Source: Lutispora sp. (lineage in GTDB: Bacteria; Bacillota; Clostridia; Lutisporales; Lutisporaceae). Taken from it: DNA of 7,112 nt. The translations under genes and the position numbers were made by a program. The stretch spans positions 1 to 7,112 of the forward strand of contig JAUQXG010000350.1 of the NCBI GenBank assembly GCA_030834765.1, given 5' to 3'. Positions 1 through 6,045 of this stretch are shown piece by piece (position 1 is the stretch's first letter; each line of letters opens with the position of its first letter). The notes beneath the pieces are model-generated. The model did not search any database. It was not told the DNA's origin and worked only from the letters and a program-made list of their open reading frames with translations.

Positions 1-1568
1 GGATAATATTTATCTGCATCTGTTGCCAATTTGAGGCTTTTTAAAGTTCCAAAACGATAATCATTTAAAGCTAGCTTATAGATCTTATCATCCTGTATAG
101 GCTGGCCTTTATACATAATGTTGGCAACGCGGCTGCCTGCTGGCTTTGATATGTCTATGTCATAATTTACTCCTGAAAACATATCGTAATTATATGCTCT
201 TATATCAGCATTAAAGCTTACAGTAAGATCACCTGCTTTATACTGATTATAATAGCTTGCAGACCACTCCATATAAGCCTTTAAATTTTTTCCTGTTATA
301 TTTAGTCCCACCAAAGTATTATTATCATATTTATATATTTTTGCAGCATCTTGCATTCTGAATGGTCCGGCTTTTACATTGGCATCCATATCAAATAATG
401 CAGCCCCAGAAATATCTGCCTTTGCATAGTACATTTGAACTTCATTTATTAAATCTGTAATCGCATTATCTTCCAGCTGTGCCCTTGGCATTGTTGTAAT
501 CTTATCTGCACCTGTAAAATAGTCTACACCCTTTACAAAGTCGGCTGTAACCTTACCAACTTCTTTAGCTGCTTCTTTCTTTGACTTTTCATCTACATAA
601 GCAAACTTCTCTAAAAGCTCTTTATCTGCTACTACTTGAGCAACTTCTAGATTTTTCGTTGTAACTTCTTTTACAGTCCACTTGCTGCCTTCTTTGACAA
701 CACTTACGTCAACCTTAGCTAAAACTTCACCGTTGGTTGCAGGTTCTATAAGCTTCACACCGCTCTTTGATGCGATATTATCAAACTTTGCATGTTTATG
801 ACCGCAGAATATTGCATTGAATTCCGGCACTGCCTCTGCAACAGCCAATGCTCCGTCCGTATCCCCTTTTTCAGGTGTATCTCCTAAGTGGAAGGTACCG
901 ATTAGCACATCATATTTTCCTTCAATCTCTTTTACTGCCTTTTTTGCTTCTGCTACAGGATCTGTAAAGGTCATACCTTTGAATCGATCTGGATTAGCCG
1001 ATTCCCATGTGGGAACATGGGGTGCAGTTATGCCTACAATGGCAATTCTAACACCATCTTTTTCAAATATTTTATAGGGTTCAAAAGCACGTGTTCCATC
1101 TTCCTTGTATATATTGGCAACCAATACATTGCCTTTGAAAGCTGCAACATTTCTGTTTAAAAAATCAAGATTAAAATTAAACTCATGATTACCTATAGTC
1201 CAAGTATCATATCCCATGTAATTCATTGCCTCTACCATAGGATGAACAGGTTGATCATTGAATAGATCCGCTAAGTTCCCTTGAACCATATCACCACAGT
1301 CTACTAAAAGAGTATTCGGATTCTTAGCCTTTTCTTCCTTAACTAAGGTTTGAATTTTTACGAGCCCTGACTTGTCATCTGCTCTACCAGCGGAATATTC
1401 CCATGGATACAGTCTTCCATGAATATCACTTGTTCCTAGTATGGTAATTGTTTTCGCATTGCTATCCTCTGCTAAAACAGTTCCCATTGGTAAAAGCATT
1501 GAAAAAACCATAAGGATTGTAAGCATAATGCTTATGACATTGCTTACTTTTTTAAATCCTTTTCTCAT
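1..1568 (-). CDS. Secreted 2',3'-cyclic-nucleotide phosphodiesterase / 5'-nucleotidase (CpdB/YfkN/UshA type), C-terminus cut by window edge
   Basis: The reading frame stays open to base 1 and shows 522 codons. It starts with a signal peptide: Arg/Lys-rich residues 2-7, a hydrophobic core at about 11-26, and a probable cleavage after VLA at residue 33. A calcineurin-like metallophosphatase domain follows. Metal ligands are visible in TSDIHG (Asp48, His50), CGDMVQGN (Asp93), GNHEF (Asn127, His128), a His near 227 (FHLGD) and GHKH (His257, His259). From about residue 320 comes the 5'-nucleotidase C-terminal domain, with ITGKNLKAYMEWSA and YNYDMFSGVNYDID. The latter segment resembles CpdB/YfkN more than UshA. 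The family hydrolyses extracellular nucleotides or cyclic nucleotides to release nucleoside and phosphate. The exact substrate cannot be told. The ATG at 1568 is preferred because GGGGG (1576-1580) lies 7 nt upstream; an in-frame ATG at 1574 is only 1 nt from it. Any wall anchor would lie outside the window. Confidence 0.9.
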   Translation of the reverse strand, partial: MRKGFKKVSNVISIMLTILMVFSMLLPMGTVLAEDSNAKTITILGTSDIHGRLYPWEYSAGRADDKSGLVKIQTLVKEEKAKNPNTLLVDCGDMVQGNLADLFNDQPVHPMVEAMNYMGYDTWTIGNHEFNFNLDFLNRNVAAFKGNVLVANIYKEDGTRAFEPYKIFEKDGVRIAIVGITAPHVPTWESANPDRFKGMTFTDPVAEAKKAVKEIEGKYDVLIGTFHLGDTPEKGDTDGALAVAEAVPEFNAIFCGHKHAKFDNIASKSGVKLIEPATNGEVLAKVDVSVVKEGSKWTVKEVTTKNLEVAQVVADKELLEKFAYVDEKSKKEAAKEVGKVTADFVKGVDYFTGADKITTMPRAQLEDNAITDLINEVQMYYAKADISGAALFDMDANVKAGPFRMQDAAKIYKYDNNTLVGLNITGKNLKAYMEWSASYYNQYKAGDLTVSFNADIRAYNYDMFSGVNYDIDISKPAGSRVANIMYKGQPIQDDKIYKLALNDYRFGTLKSLKLATDADKYY

Positions 1569-1634
1569 TTTCATACCCCCATGTTAAATATTTATATATG
1601 TTCCACTTCATAGTAGTCCATACATATTATCTAA

Positions 1635-1662
1635 ATTATACCATATCTTCCAAACATGGCAA
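1635..1662 (-). promoter_or_regulatory. Sigma-A-type promoter of the nucleotidase gene
   Basis: On the minus strand, TTGCCA (1657-1662) and a perfect TATAAT (1635-1640) are separated by 16 bp, with TGG just before the -10. Transcription would begin near 1628, giving a leader of about 60 nt before the ATG at 1568. This is the best match to the vegetative promoter consensus in the window. It suggests the nucleotidase is transcribed independently of the upstream serine hydrolase. Inferred from sequence only. Confidence 0.7.
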
Positions 1663-1694
1663 GTATAGCAAAATAAAACACATAGCTTTTTCTG

Positions 1695-1751
1695 TTCTAT
1701 AACTATCTTCAGACTATTTAACTTATACATCAAATCTGCAGTCTTATAGAA
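1695..1751 (-). repeat. Inverted repeat at the 3' end of the serine hydrolase gene, possible weak terminator or mRNA 3' structure
   Basis: TTCTATAA (1695-1702) and TTATAGAA (1744-1751) are a perfect 8-bp inverted repeat, the second arm spanning the hydrolase stop codon. A nested pair AGACT (1711-1715) / AGTCT (1740-1744) could extend the stem with a bulge. The stem is AT-rich, the loop is long, and no T-run follows directly on the minus strand (only a diffuse TTTTATTTT further on). It is therefore not a convincing intrinsic terminator, and no better one is visible for this gene. Confidence 0.3.
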
Positions 1752-3507
1752 TATTCACCTGCAACATCCATAAACAGAATAATATACTGGATATATTCCA
1801 AGCAATGAGTAATAAATTTCTGGATATAACAATCTTTTTAATATGCAAATATATTATATATAAAGCACCACTCACACTTATAGCCATAATATGAATTGCG
1901 CATATTGCTATCAGCAGTGCCATATTCAGCATATCATGGCTGACTAGTCCTCTATAAATCAAAATCCACATACCAATAAACGATGTAATATTAATGATTG
2001 ATAATCCTGCAAGAAAACAATTTATTTTATCTGCTTTTTTACGAATTAAACTGATGATTTCTATAACTGTCACTGTGAGTGAAAGAACGAAAAAGCTTAC
2101 AACAATAAGAATTTGTATCCAATTAATCTCATACCAATTTGTACGAACATAAGAGATAGCAGTTTTGTTTGCAAGATATACATTTCCATTCTTTTCTACA
2201 TATTTTAAATTTCCTATTGGTGTGCTATAATAATTTTCACCTATAGGCAAGAGTTTTTTTCCGTCCATTGAAAATCCATCGGTCATGCTGCCAATTATAT
2301 GAAATACGTTGTTGGGAGTAAGAAAATTTATAGCCTTTTCCAAACTTTGAAAATTTGATCTAGTTATAATATAATAGCCGCTAATATCTGCTGTTTGCTC
2401 ACCACTATATGACCTAGAAGGCTTTTCATGGCCCAACAGCAAATTCGTTATCCCATCCATTATTGCATCAATTTTCTCTTCCTTTACATAGGTGTTAAAA
2501 GATATAAAGACACCTGTTTTCTGTTTTGGATAAATCACAATCCTTGAATGAAAATTGGGAGTTTCTCCTTTTTTACCACAATATACGCTGCCGTTACGCT
2601 CCCATCTGCTCCAAGCATACCCCATACCCTCAAATTCATCTGACATGGTATAATGCTGTTCAAATAATTGATGTTTTCCTATAATGCTTAAGATCTTATC
2701 ACTATCATCCATGAGCCATTGTATATATTTAGACATATCGGTTGCTGTTGACACCACTGAACCTTCAGGATAAATATTTACCAATGGCTCCACATTTTCC
2801 TTCCCATCTATTGCATAGCCTTTTGATATCATAACTCCTTTAAAATCTAATTTAAAAGATGTATTCATCATAGATAAGGGATTAAAAATATTATCCTCAG
2901 CGTAGCTGGAAAAATCTTGTCCTGTAATACACTGTATCGTATAAGCTGCAAGCGCAATACCATAGTTGGAATATGAAACAACCTCACCGGGAATAAAAAC
3001 TTGAGCCGGCATATATTTTCGAATACTCAACTCAAGGGGCTCAGCTTTATTTATATCATATACTGCAATGCCAGAAAACATATCTTCGAAACCTGCGGTA
3101 TGAGTAAGCAAATCATGCATAGTGATATTATACTTGAACTTTGGGAAATCACCTTCCAGATAAGTCGACACAGGAGCCTTCATATTCAACCTCCCATCTT
3201 CGGCCAACTGTAGTGCTGCAATAGCTACAAATGTTTTTGAAATAGAGCCTATACGAAAAGCTGTATTATCTCCATTAGCAGCTATATCTTTTTCTTCATC
3301 TGCAAACCCATAGCCCTTTGATAATTCATTTGTGCCGTTGCTTACCACGGAAACAATTGCACCCTTGACTTGTTTTTCATCCACCATTCCAGACAATATT
3401 TTACCAAGATATTGCGAAACTCCTGGCTCATTCTGCCCAATGGCAGTGAGGGGAAATGCCATAAGCATTGTAATGATTATCATGACCATACTAATTATTC
3501 TTTTCAC
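1744..3507 (-). CDS. Membrane-anchored serine hydrolase of the beta-lactamase/PBP4* superfamily (PF00144) with C-terminal four-helix membrane domain
   Basis: From the GTG start the protein has 587 residues. An N-terminal hydrophobic segment (about 4-24) is a signal peptide or anchor, with no lipobox Cys. The serine-hydrolase domain (about 30-350) has the nucleophile motif SISK (Ser88, Lys91), LLTHTAG (about 134-140), YSN (Tyr179, Asn181) and KKG (312-314) where relatives have KTG or HxG. An extracellular linker (about 370-450, GYYIITRSN...) resembles the one common in long members of this family. Four predicted helices follow at about 463-487, 497-519, 525-555 and 563-585. The family includes D-Ala-D-Ala carboxypeptidases, esterases and class C-like beta-lactamases. 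The substrate is undetermined, but catalysis would be outside the membrane. The start is chosen by AGGAG 7 nt before GTG 3507. An in-frame ATG at 3522 would add five residues but has no ribosome-binding site. The gene follows the two-component pair and a leader ORF. Confidence 0.88.
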   Translation of the reverse strand: MKRIISMVMIIITMLMAFPLTAIGQNEPGVSQYLGKILSGMVDEKQVKGAIVSVVSNGTNELSKGYGFADEEKDIAANGDNTAFRIGSISKTFVAIAALQLAEDGRLNMKAPVSTYLEGDFPKFKYNITMHDLLTHTAGFEDMFSGIAVYDINKAEPLELSIRKYMPAQVFIPGEVVSYSNYGIALAAYTIQCITGQDFSSYAEDNIFNPLSMMNTSFKLDFKGVMISKGYAIDGKENVEPLVNIYPEGSVVSTATDMSKYIQWLMDDSDKILSIIGKHQLFEQHYTMSDEFEGMGYAWSRWERNGSVYCGKKGETPNFHSRIVIYPKQKTGVFISFNTYVKEEKIDAIMDGITNLLLGHEKPSRSYSGEQTADISGYYIITRSNFQSLEKAINFLTPNNVFHIIGSMTDGFSMDGKKLLPIGENYYSTPIGNLKYVEKNGNVYLANKTAISYVRTNWYEINWIQILIVVSFFVLSLTVTVIEIISLIRKKADKINCFLAGLSIINITSFIGMWILIYRGLVSHDMLNMALLIAICAIHIMAISVSGALYIIYLHIKKIVISRNLLLIAWNISSILFCLWMLQVNIL

Positions 3508-3519
3508 TATAAATCTCCT
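3505..3519 (-). promoter_or_regulatory. Ribosome-binding site deciding a GTG start for the serine hydrolase
   Basis: AGGAG (3515-3519) sits 7 nt before GTG (3505-3507). The same AGGAG forms part of codons 2-3 if translation began at the ATG at 3522. Upstream of that ATG there is only an A/T-rich stretch with no Shine-Dalgarno match. The GTG is therefore the better start. Confidence 0.65.
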
Positions 3520-3537
3520 CATTCATTTTTTATATAT

Positions 3538-3603
3538 TTACCTATCACACAATAAAAACAATACTCCAAACCAATTGTAAAAATGATTTTCTAATGTTTC
3601 CAT
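3538..3603 (-). CDS. Putative 21-residue leader peptide or small membrane peptide upstream of the serine hydrolase
   Basis: This short ORF begins with ATG at 3603, preceded 8 nt upstream by a consensus GGAGG (3612-3616), and ends with TAA at 3538-3540. The product begins METLENHF, continues into a hydrophobic stretch (WFGVLFLLC) and ends DR. It lies inside the predicted 5' leader of the serine hydrolase mRNA, and its stop is about 30 nt before the GTG start of that gene. The ribosome-binding site is among the best in the window, which argues for real translation. It could be a regulatory leader peptide, a small membrane-associated peptide, or the decayed start of an older gene. I recognise no homologue and assign no function. 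Confidence 0.45.
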   Translation of the reverse strand: METLENHFYNWFGVLFLLCDR

Positions 3604-3626
3604 ATTAAATACCTCCAACTTTGTTC

Positions 3627-3661
3627 GGTACAGGAAACTGAAAACAGCCCCATTTCGTACC
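3627..3661 (-). promoter_or_regulatory. Hairpin in the 5' leader of the serine hydrolase mRNA
   Basis: GGTAC (3627-3631) pairs with GTACC (3657-3661). After a 2-nt bulge, GAAA (3634-3637) pairs with TTTC (3653-3656). Inside these, CTG (3638-3640) pairs with CAG (3645-3647) around an AAAA loop. On the minus-strand transcript this would fold shortly after the predicted transcription start and end about 10 nt before the GGAGG of the leader ORF. No U-run follows, so it is not a terminator. It could stabilise the mRNA, affect translation of the leader ORF, or serve as a protein-binding site. Confidence 0.4.
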
Positions 3662-3662
3662 T

Positions 3663-3682
3663 CTTGCTATTAATATAACAAG
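3663..3682 (-). repeat. Inverted repeat overlapping the -10 region of the serine hydrolase promoter
   Basis: CTTGCTAT (3663-3670) and ATAACAAG (3675-3682) form an 8-bp inverted repeat around a 4-base centre (TAAT). There is one mismatch in DNA, which becomes a G-U pair in minus-strand RNA. It covers the extended -10 (3672-3680) and the predicted start site near 3665. Outer bases GGTA (3683-3686) and TACC (3658-3661) can add further pairing with a bulge. It may be an operator for a dimeric regulator. With no following T-run, it is unlikely to terminate the kinase transcript. Confidence 0.35.
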
Positions 3683-3727
3683 GTATACTTAAATGAGACT
3701 GTTACTAATCTTAAATCTAGCTTAAAT
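3672..3727 (-). promoter_or_regulatory. Candidate response-regulator-activated promoter: ATTTAAG boxes on an 11-bp period plus extended -10
   Basis: On the minus strand the exact heptamer ATTTAAG occurs three times, at 3721-3727, 3710-3716 and 3688-3694. The start-to-start steps are 11 and 22 bp; the skipped position (3699-3705) holds only a degenerate copy. The distal box contains the stop codon of the histidine kinase. The proximal box ends exactly 10 bp before TATATT (3672-3677), which is preceded by TG (extended -10). No -35 hexamer is recognisable at 3695-3700 (AGTCTC). Direct repeats with 11-bp spacing, placed 10 bp before the -10, match the arrangement known for PhoB/OmpR-family activators. 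The neighbouring response regulator is the obvious candidate to bind here. That link is inferred. Confidence 0.55.
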
Positions 3728-5128
3728 TTTTGACATCTTGATGATAAATTCACACCCGGAGTTTTCCTTTGTTTTAAGAATGATATTGGCTCCATGTGCT
3801 GCAATGATTTTCTCAACGATAGCAAGTCCTAAGCCCGTGCCTCCTGTTTGTGAGTTCCTTGCACTGTCCACCCTTACAAAGGGTTGAAATATATCCTTTA
3901 CAATTTCTGTAGAAATTCCAATCCCATTATCCTTAAATATGATGACAATTTCACAGTCCTGCTCAGATAAGCTAATTGTTATCCTTGTTCCTTTTGGATT
4001 GTATTGTACGGCATTCGCAGCAAGATTTTGAAATACTCTGCCCATCTGAACTGTATCAAGCATGACGAAAATCTCTTTTTCAGGGATATCAAAATTATAT
4101 GTGAAGCCAGCCTCCTCAAATTTTGGGATGACTGCTCCTATTTCTTTTCTCATATATTCACATATATCAATTCTGATTTTGTTATTTACATATCCTGCAC
4201 TTTCCATTTTAGACAGTTCAAACAAATCCGTGATTAAGTTGTCTATCCTTACGCTGTTTTCATAAATAATTTTTGTATAGACATCTCGTTCTTCCTTCAG
4301 CAAATTAAGTTTGCTATAGCAAAGCTCTGCATAACCCATAATACTTGCAAGAGGATTTTTAAGATCATGAGAAATATCAAGAATCAGTCTTTTGCGACTC
4401 TCTTCAGACTGCTTTCTAAGGGATATCTCATGTTCAATTTGCTGCGCCATACCGTTAAATGTATCCTCTAATTCTCCAAACTCATTTTTTAAATTAAGGT
4501 TGACTCTCGCAGTATAGTCTCCATCTTTCAAGCGCTTCGCACTGTCACAAAGTTTTCTCAAGGGGTTTATTATTTCGATAGATGTTATTTTTGAATATAT
4601 TACCGTGCTAATTGCAAGGGATATCAAGTAAAATAGAACAATTGCCATAATAAAGACAACCACTCCCTGTGTATCCACGGAAGCAAAGTCTTTGTTGTGT
4701 ACAATAGAAAAATCAATTCTAATAGATGTAGGAAATGTTATTATCAACCAAAACTGCTCTTTGGGATTGTATTCAACGCTATAGCTAAAGGGGACTCCCT
4801 TGCTTTTACTCATCATTAAAAAATCGGTAAACTCTGCCGTTGTAAGCTGGTTCTTCAAGATGGTGTTAAGCCCCTCAGAAAACACAACTTCATAATTGGT
4901 ATTAATCACTTGCACACCACCACCATGATCAACGACCGATTTTGTATCAATAGCTTTATAATTATCTCTCATCAAACTTTTTGCAGTATAATTGTTTTTT
5001 ACAAGAGTTTTAGATATTACATCATTTGCAAACCACAACAATAAAAATGCACATATAGCTATCATCGTGGAGATAATAAACATTAGTATATAGTTGACTA
5101 AGAATCGGTTTTCTATCTTCCTATTCAT
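3722..5128 (-). CDS. HAMP-domain membrane sensor histidine kinase (HisKA + HATPase_c)
   Basis: This 468-residue protein autophosphorylates and passes phosphate to the co-encoded response regulator. Order of parts: TM1 (about 12-34), an extracellular sensor region of about 120 residues (35-155), TM2 (about 156-178), HAMP (about 179-232, with NPLRKL and GELEDTFNGM), the dimerisation/H-box domain with phospho-acceptor His254 in DISHDLKNPL, and the ATPase domain. The ATPase domain shows the N box (NLAANAVQYNP, Asn372), G1 (DNGIGI, 400-405), F box (FQPFVR, about 414-419) and G2 (GGTGLGLAIV, 429-438). All key kinase motifs are intact. The extracellular part is long enough to bind a ligand, unlike the very short loops of intramembrane-sensing BceS-type kinases. 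The ATG overlaps the TGA of the regulator gene (ATGA), so translation is probably coupled. The downstream serine hydrolase suggests a cell-wall or antibiotic-related signal, which is an inference. Confidence 0.95.
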   Translation of the reverse strand: MNRKIENRFLVNYILMFIISTMIAICAFLLLWFANDVISKTLVKNNYTAKSLMRDNYKAIDTKSVVDHGGGVQVINTNYEVVFSEGLNTILKNQLTTAEFTDFLMMSKSKGVPFSYSVEYNPKEQFWLIITFPTSIRIDFSIVHNKDFASVDTQGVVVFIMAIVLFYLISLAISTVIYSKITSIEIINPLRKLCDSAKRLKDGDYTARVNLNLKNEFGELEDTFNGMAQQIEHEISLRKQSEESRKRLILDISHDLKNPLASIMGYAELCYSKLNLLKEERDVYTKIIYENSVRIDNLITDLFELSKMESAGYVNNKIRIDICEYMRKEIGAVIPKFEEAGFTYNFDIPEKEIFVMLDTVQMGRVFQNLAANAVQYNPKGTRITISLSEQDCEIVIIFKDNGIGISTEIVKDIFQPFVRVDSARNSQTGGTGLGLAIVEKIIAAHGANIILKTKENSGCEFIIKMSKI

Positions 5129-5829
5129 AAACGAATCTCACTCTGCTTATGAAACTTATATCCGATACCTCTAATGGTTTTGATATATTCCGGGTTCTTT
5201 GGATCAGTCTCTATCTTATTTCTAATATGGCTTATATGCACCATGACGGTGTTATCGTCATAATAAATATCTTCATTCCACACTGCCTTGTACAACTGCT
5301 TCTTGGTAAAGACCCTTTCAGCATTCTCCATTAGATACTTCAATAACATATATTCTTTTGCATTCAGTTCTATAAGGGCAGCATTTTTATAAACACAGCA
5401 GGCATCTTTATCTAAGCACAAGCTGCCACACTGTACTTTGGAAAAGGTTTGTGGATTTTGGGAAGAGTATTCATGATTCCTTCTAAGCTGAGCCCCAACT
5501 CTTGCAAGCAGCTCAGCCATACTAAAAGGTTTTACAAGATAGTCATCTGCACCAATCCCAAGGCCTAAGATTTTATCCATATCTTCACCTCTGGCGGTGA
5601 GGAATATGACAGGTATATTGCTTGTTTGACGTATTTTACGCAGTAGATTAAAGCCATCTAATCGAGGCATCATAACATCAAGAACAGCAAGATCAATGGT
5701 TTTCCCTTCCATGATCTCCAAAGCCTCTATACCATCCTTTGCGGCAAATACACTGTGTCCTTCTTGTTCGAGCTGGAGTTTCAAAAGATTTCTAATATCC
5801 TTTTCATCTTCTGCGATTAATAGGTTCAA
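5125..5829 (-). CDS. OmpR/PhoB-family response regulator (receiver + winged-helix DNA-binding domain)
   Basis: The 234-residue product has a receiver domain (about 1-118). It shows the acidic pair Glu7/Asp8, phospho-acceptor Asp51 in LDVMMPRLDG, conserved Thr78 (FLTARG) and Lys100 (LVKPF). A linker follows, then an OmpR-type winged-helix domain (about 130-230) with the recognition-helix region DDNTVMVHISHIRNKI and the C-terminal RGIGYKF hairpin. It would act as a cytoplasmic transcription factor phosphorylated by the overlapping kinase. The start is TTG (5829-5827): no ATG or GTG occurs in frame nearby, the product then begins MNLLIAEDE exactly where receivers begin, and a GGGGGAAGTGAT ribosome-binding element (5832-5843) precedes it. 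The rare start may keep expression low. Likely targets include the 11-bp-phased repeats upstream of the serine hydrolase. I cannot assign a named orthologue. Confidence 0.95.
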   Translation of the reverse strand: MNLLIAEDEKDIRNLLKLQLEQEGHSVFAAKDGIEALEIMEGKTIDLAVLDVMMPRLDGFNLLRKIRQTSNIPVIFLTARGEDMDKILGLGIGADDYLVKPFSMAELLARVGAQLRRNHEYSSQNPQTFSKVQCGSLCLDKDACCVYKNAALIELNAKEYMLLKYLMENAERVFTKKQLYKAVWNEDIYYDDNTVMVHISHIRNKIETDPKNPEYIKTIRGIGYKFHKQSEIRL

Positions 5830-5881
5830 GCAATCACTTCCCCCTAGTGTATTTAAAGCTCTTAACCTGATGCAGCCTTTA

Positions 5882-5908
5882 TACTAGACTGTCATCTATT
5901 ACTGGACT
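5882..5908. repeat. Direct repeat TACTrGACT, 18-bp period, in the leader of the two-component operon
   Basis: TACTAGACT (5882-5890) and TACTGGACT (5900-5908) match at 8 of 9 positions with an 18-bp start-to-start distance. They lie just downstream of the predicted start of the response-regulator transcript, in its roughly 80-nt leader. The position would suit a repressor or autoregulatory site, but two short copies in AT-rich DNA are weak evidence. Confidence 0.3.
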
Positions 5909-5918
5909 ATATATTAAT

Positions 5919-5946
5919 ATTATAGTATGTTTGGAAAAATATCCAA
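5919..5946 (-). promoter_or_regulatory. Promoter of the response regulator-kinase operon
   Basis: A perfect TATAAT -10 (5919-5924, minus strand) lies 16 bp downstream of TTGGAT (5941-5946), a poor -35. The start would be near 5912, about 83 nt before the TTG start codon. The -35 is embedded in a short inverted repeat (TTGGA...TCCAA, 5930-5946). A good -10 with a weak -35 suits a low-level or regulated promoter. It sits just after the terminator of the upstream transporter gene, consistent with a separate transcription unit. Confidence 0.55.
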
Positions 5947-5954
5947 TATAATAT

Positions 5955-5999
5955 CAAAATAAAAACCGTAATATATGGTATCGACACCATCTATTACGG
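5955..5999 (-). terminator. Rho-independent terminator after the ABC transporter ATPase gene
   Basis: CCGTAATATATGGT (5966-5979) and ACCATCTATTACGG (5986-5999) form a 14-bp stem with a single mismatch and a 6-nt loop. On the minus strand the stem is followed at once by TTTTTATTTT (5956-5965). It lies about 47 nt after the ATPase stop codon and ahead of the two-component promoter. The plus-strand side lacks a T-run of similar quality, so it works mainly for minus-strand transcripts. Confidence 0.85.
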
Positions 6000-6045
6000 C
6001 CTCTATTTCGATATTAATAACTGTCTAAGTGCGGTGGCTGGCACA

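Noticed and set aside
817..1077. Plus-strand ORF of 86 codons
   Set aside because: It lies antisense within the nucleotidase domain, has no recognisable domain, and the minus strand there encodes conserved metallophosphatase motifs.
2500..2520. A literal KTG (in PKQKTGVFIS) in the serine hydrolase as the catalytic third motif
   Set aside because: It follows the GKKGETPNF motif by about 18 residues and aligns with the next strand (LGVVVL-type) of relatives, so it is probably coincidental.
3520..3526. Second mini-ORF starting at the ATG at 3526 (about 11 codons, overlapping the hydrolase start)
   Set aside because: It has no ribosome-binding site. It is an ordinary out-of-frame reading of the hydrolase initiation region.
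3332..3580. Plus-strand ORFs opposite the start of the serine hydrolase, with a hydrophobic stretch
   Set aside because: The hydrophobicity mirrors the signal sequence on the other strand. No promoter or ribosome-binding site supports them.
5851..5868. ATTTAAG-like pair upstream of the response regulator (GGTTAAG, CTTTAAA) as an autoregulatory site
   Set aside because: Each copy matches only 5 of 7 bases and the spacing is 9 bp, not 11.
6029..6044. GTGC...GCAC inverted repeat just after the transporter stop codon as a terminator
   Set aside because: The stem is only 4 bp and no T-run follows. The strong hairpin at 5966-5999 is a far better terminator.
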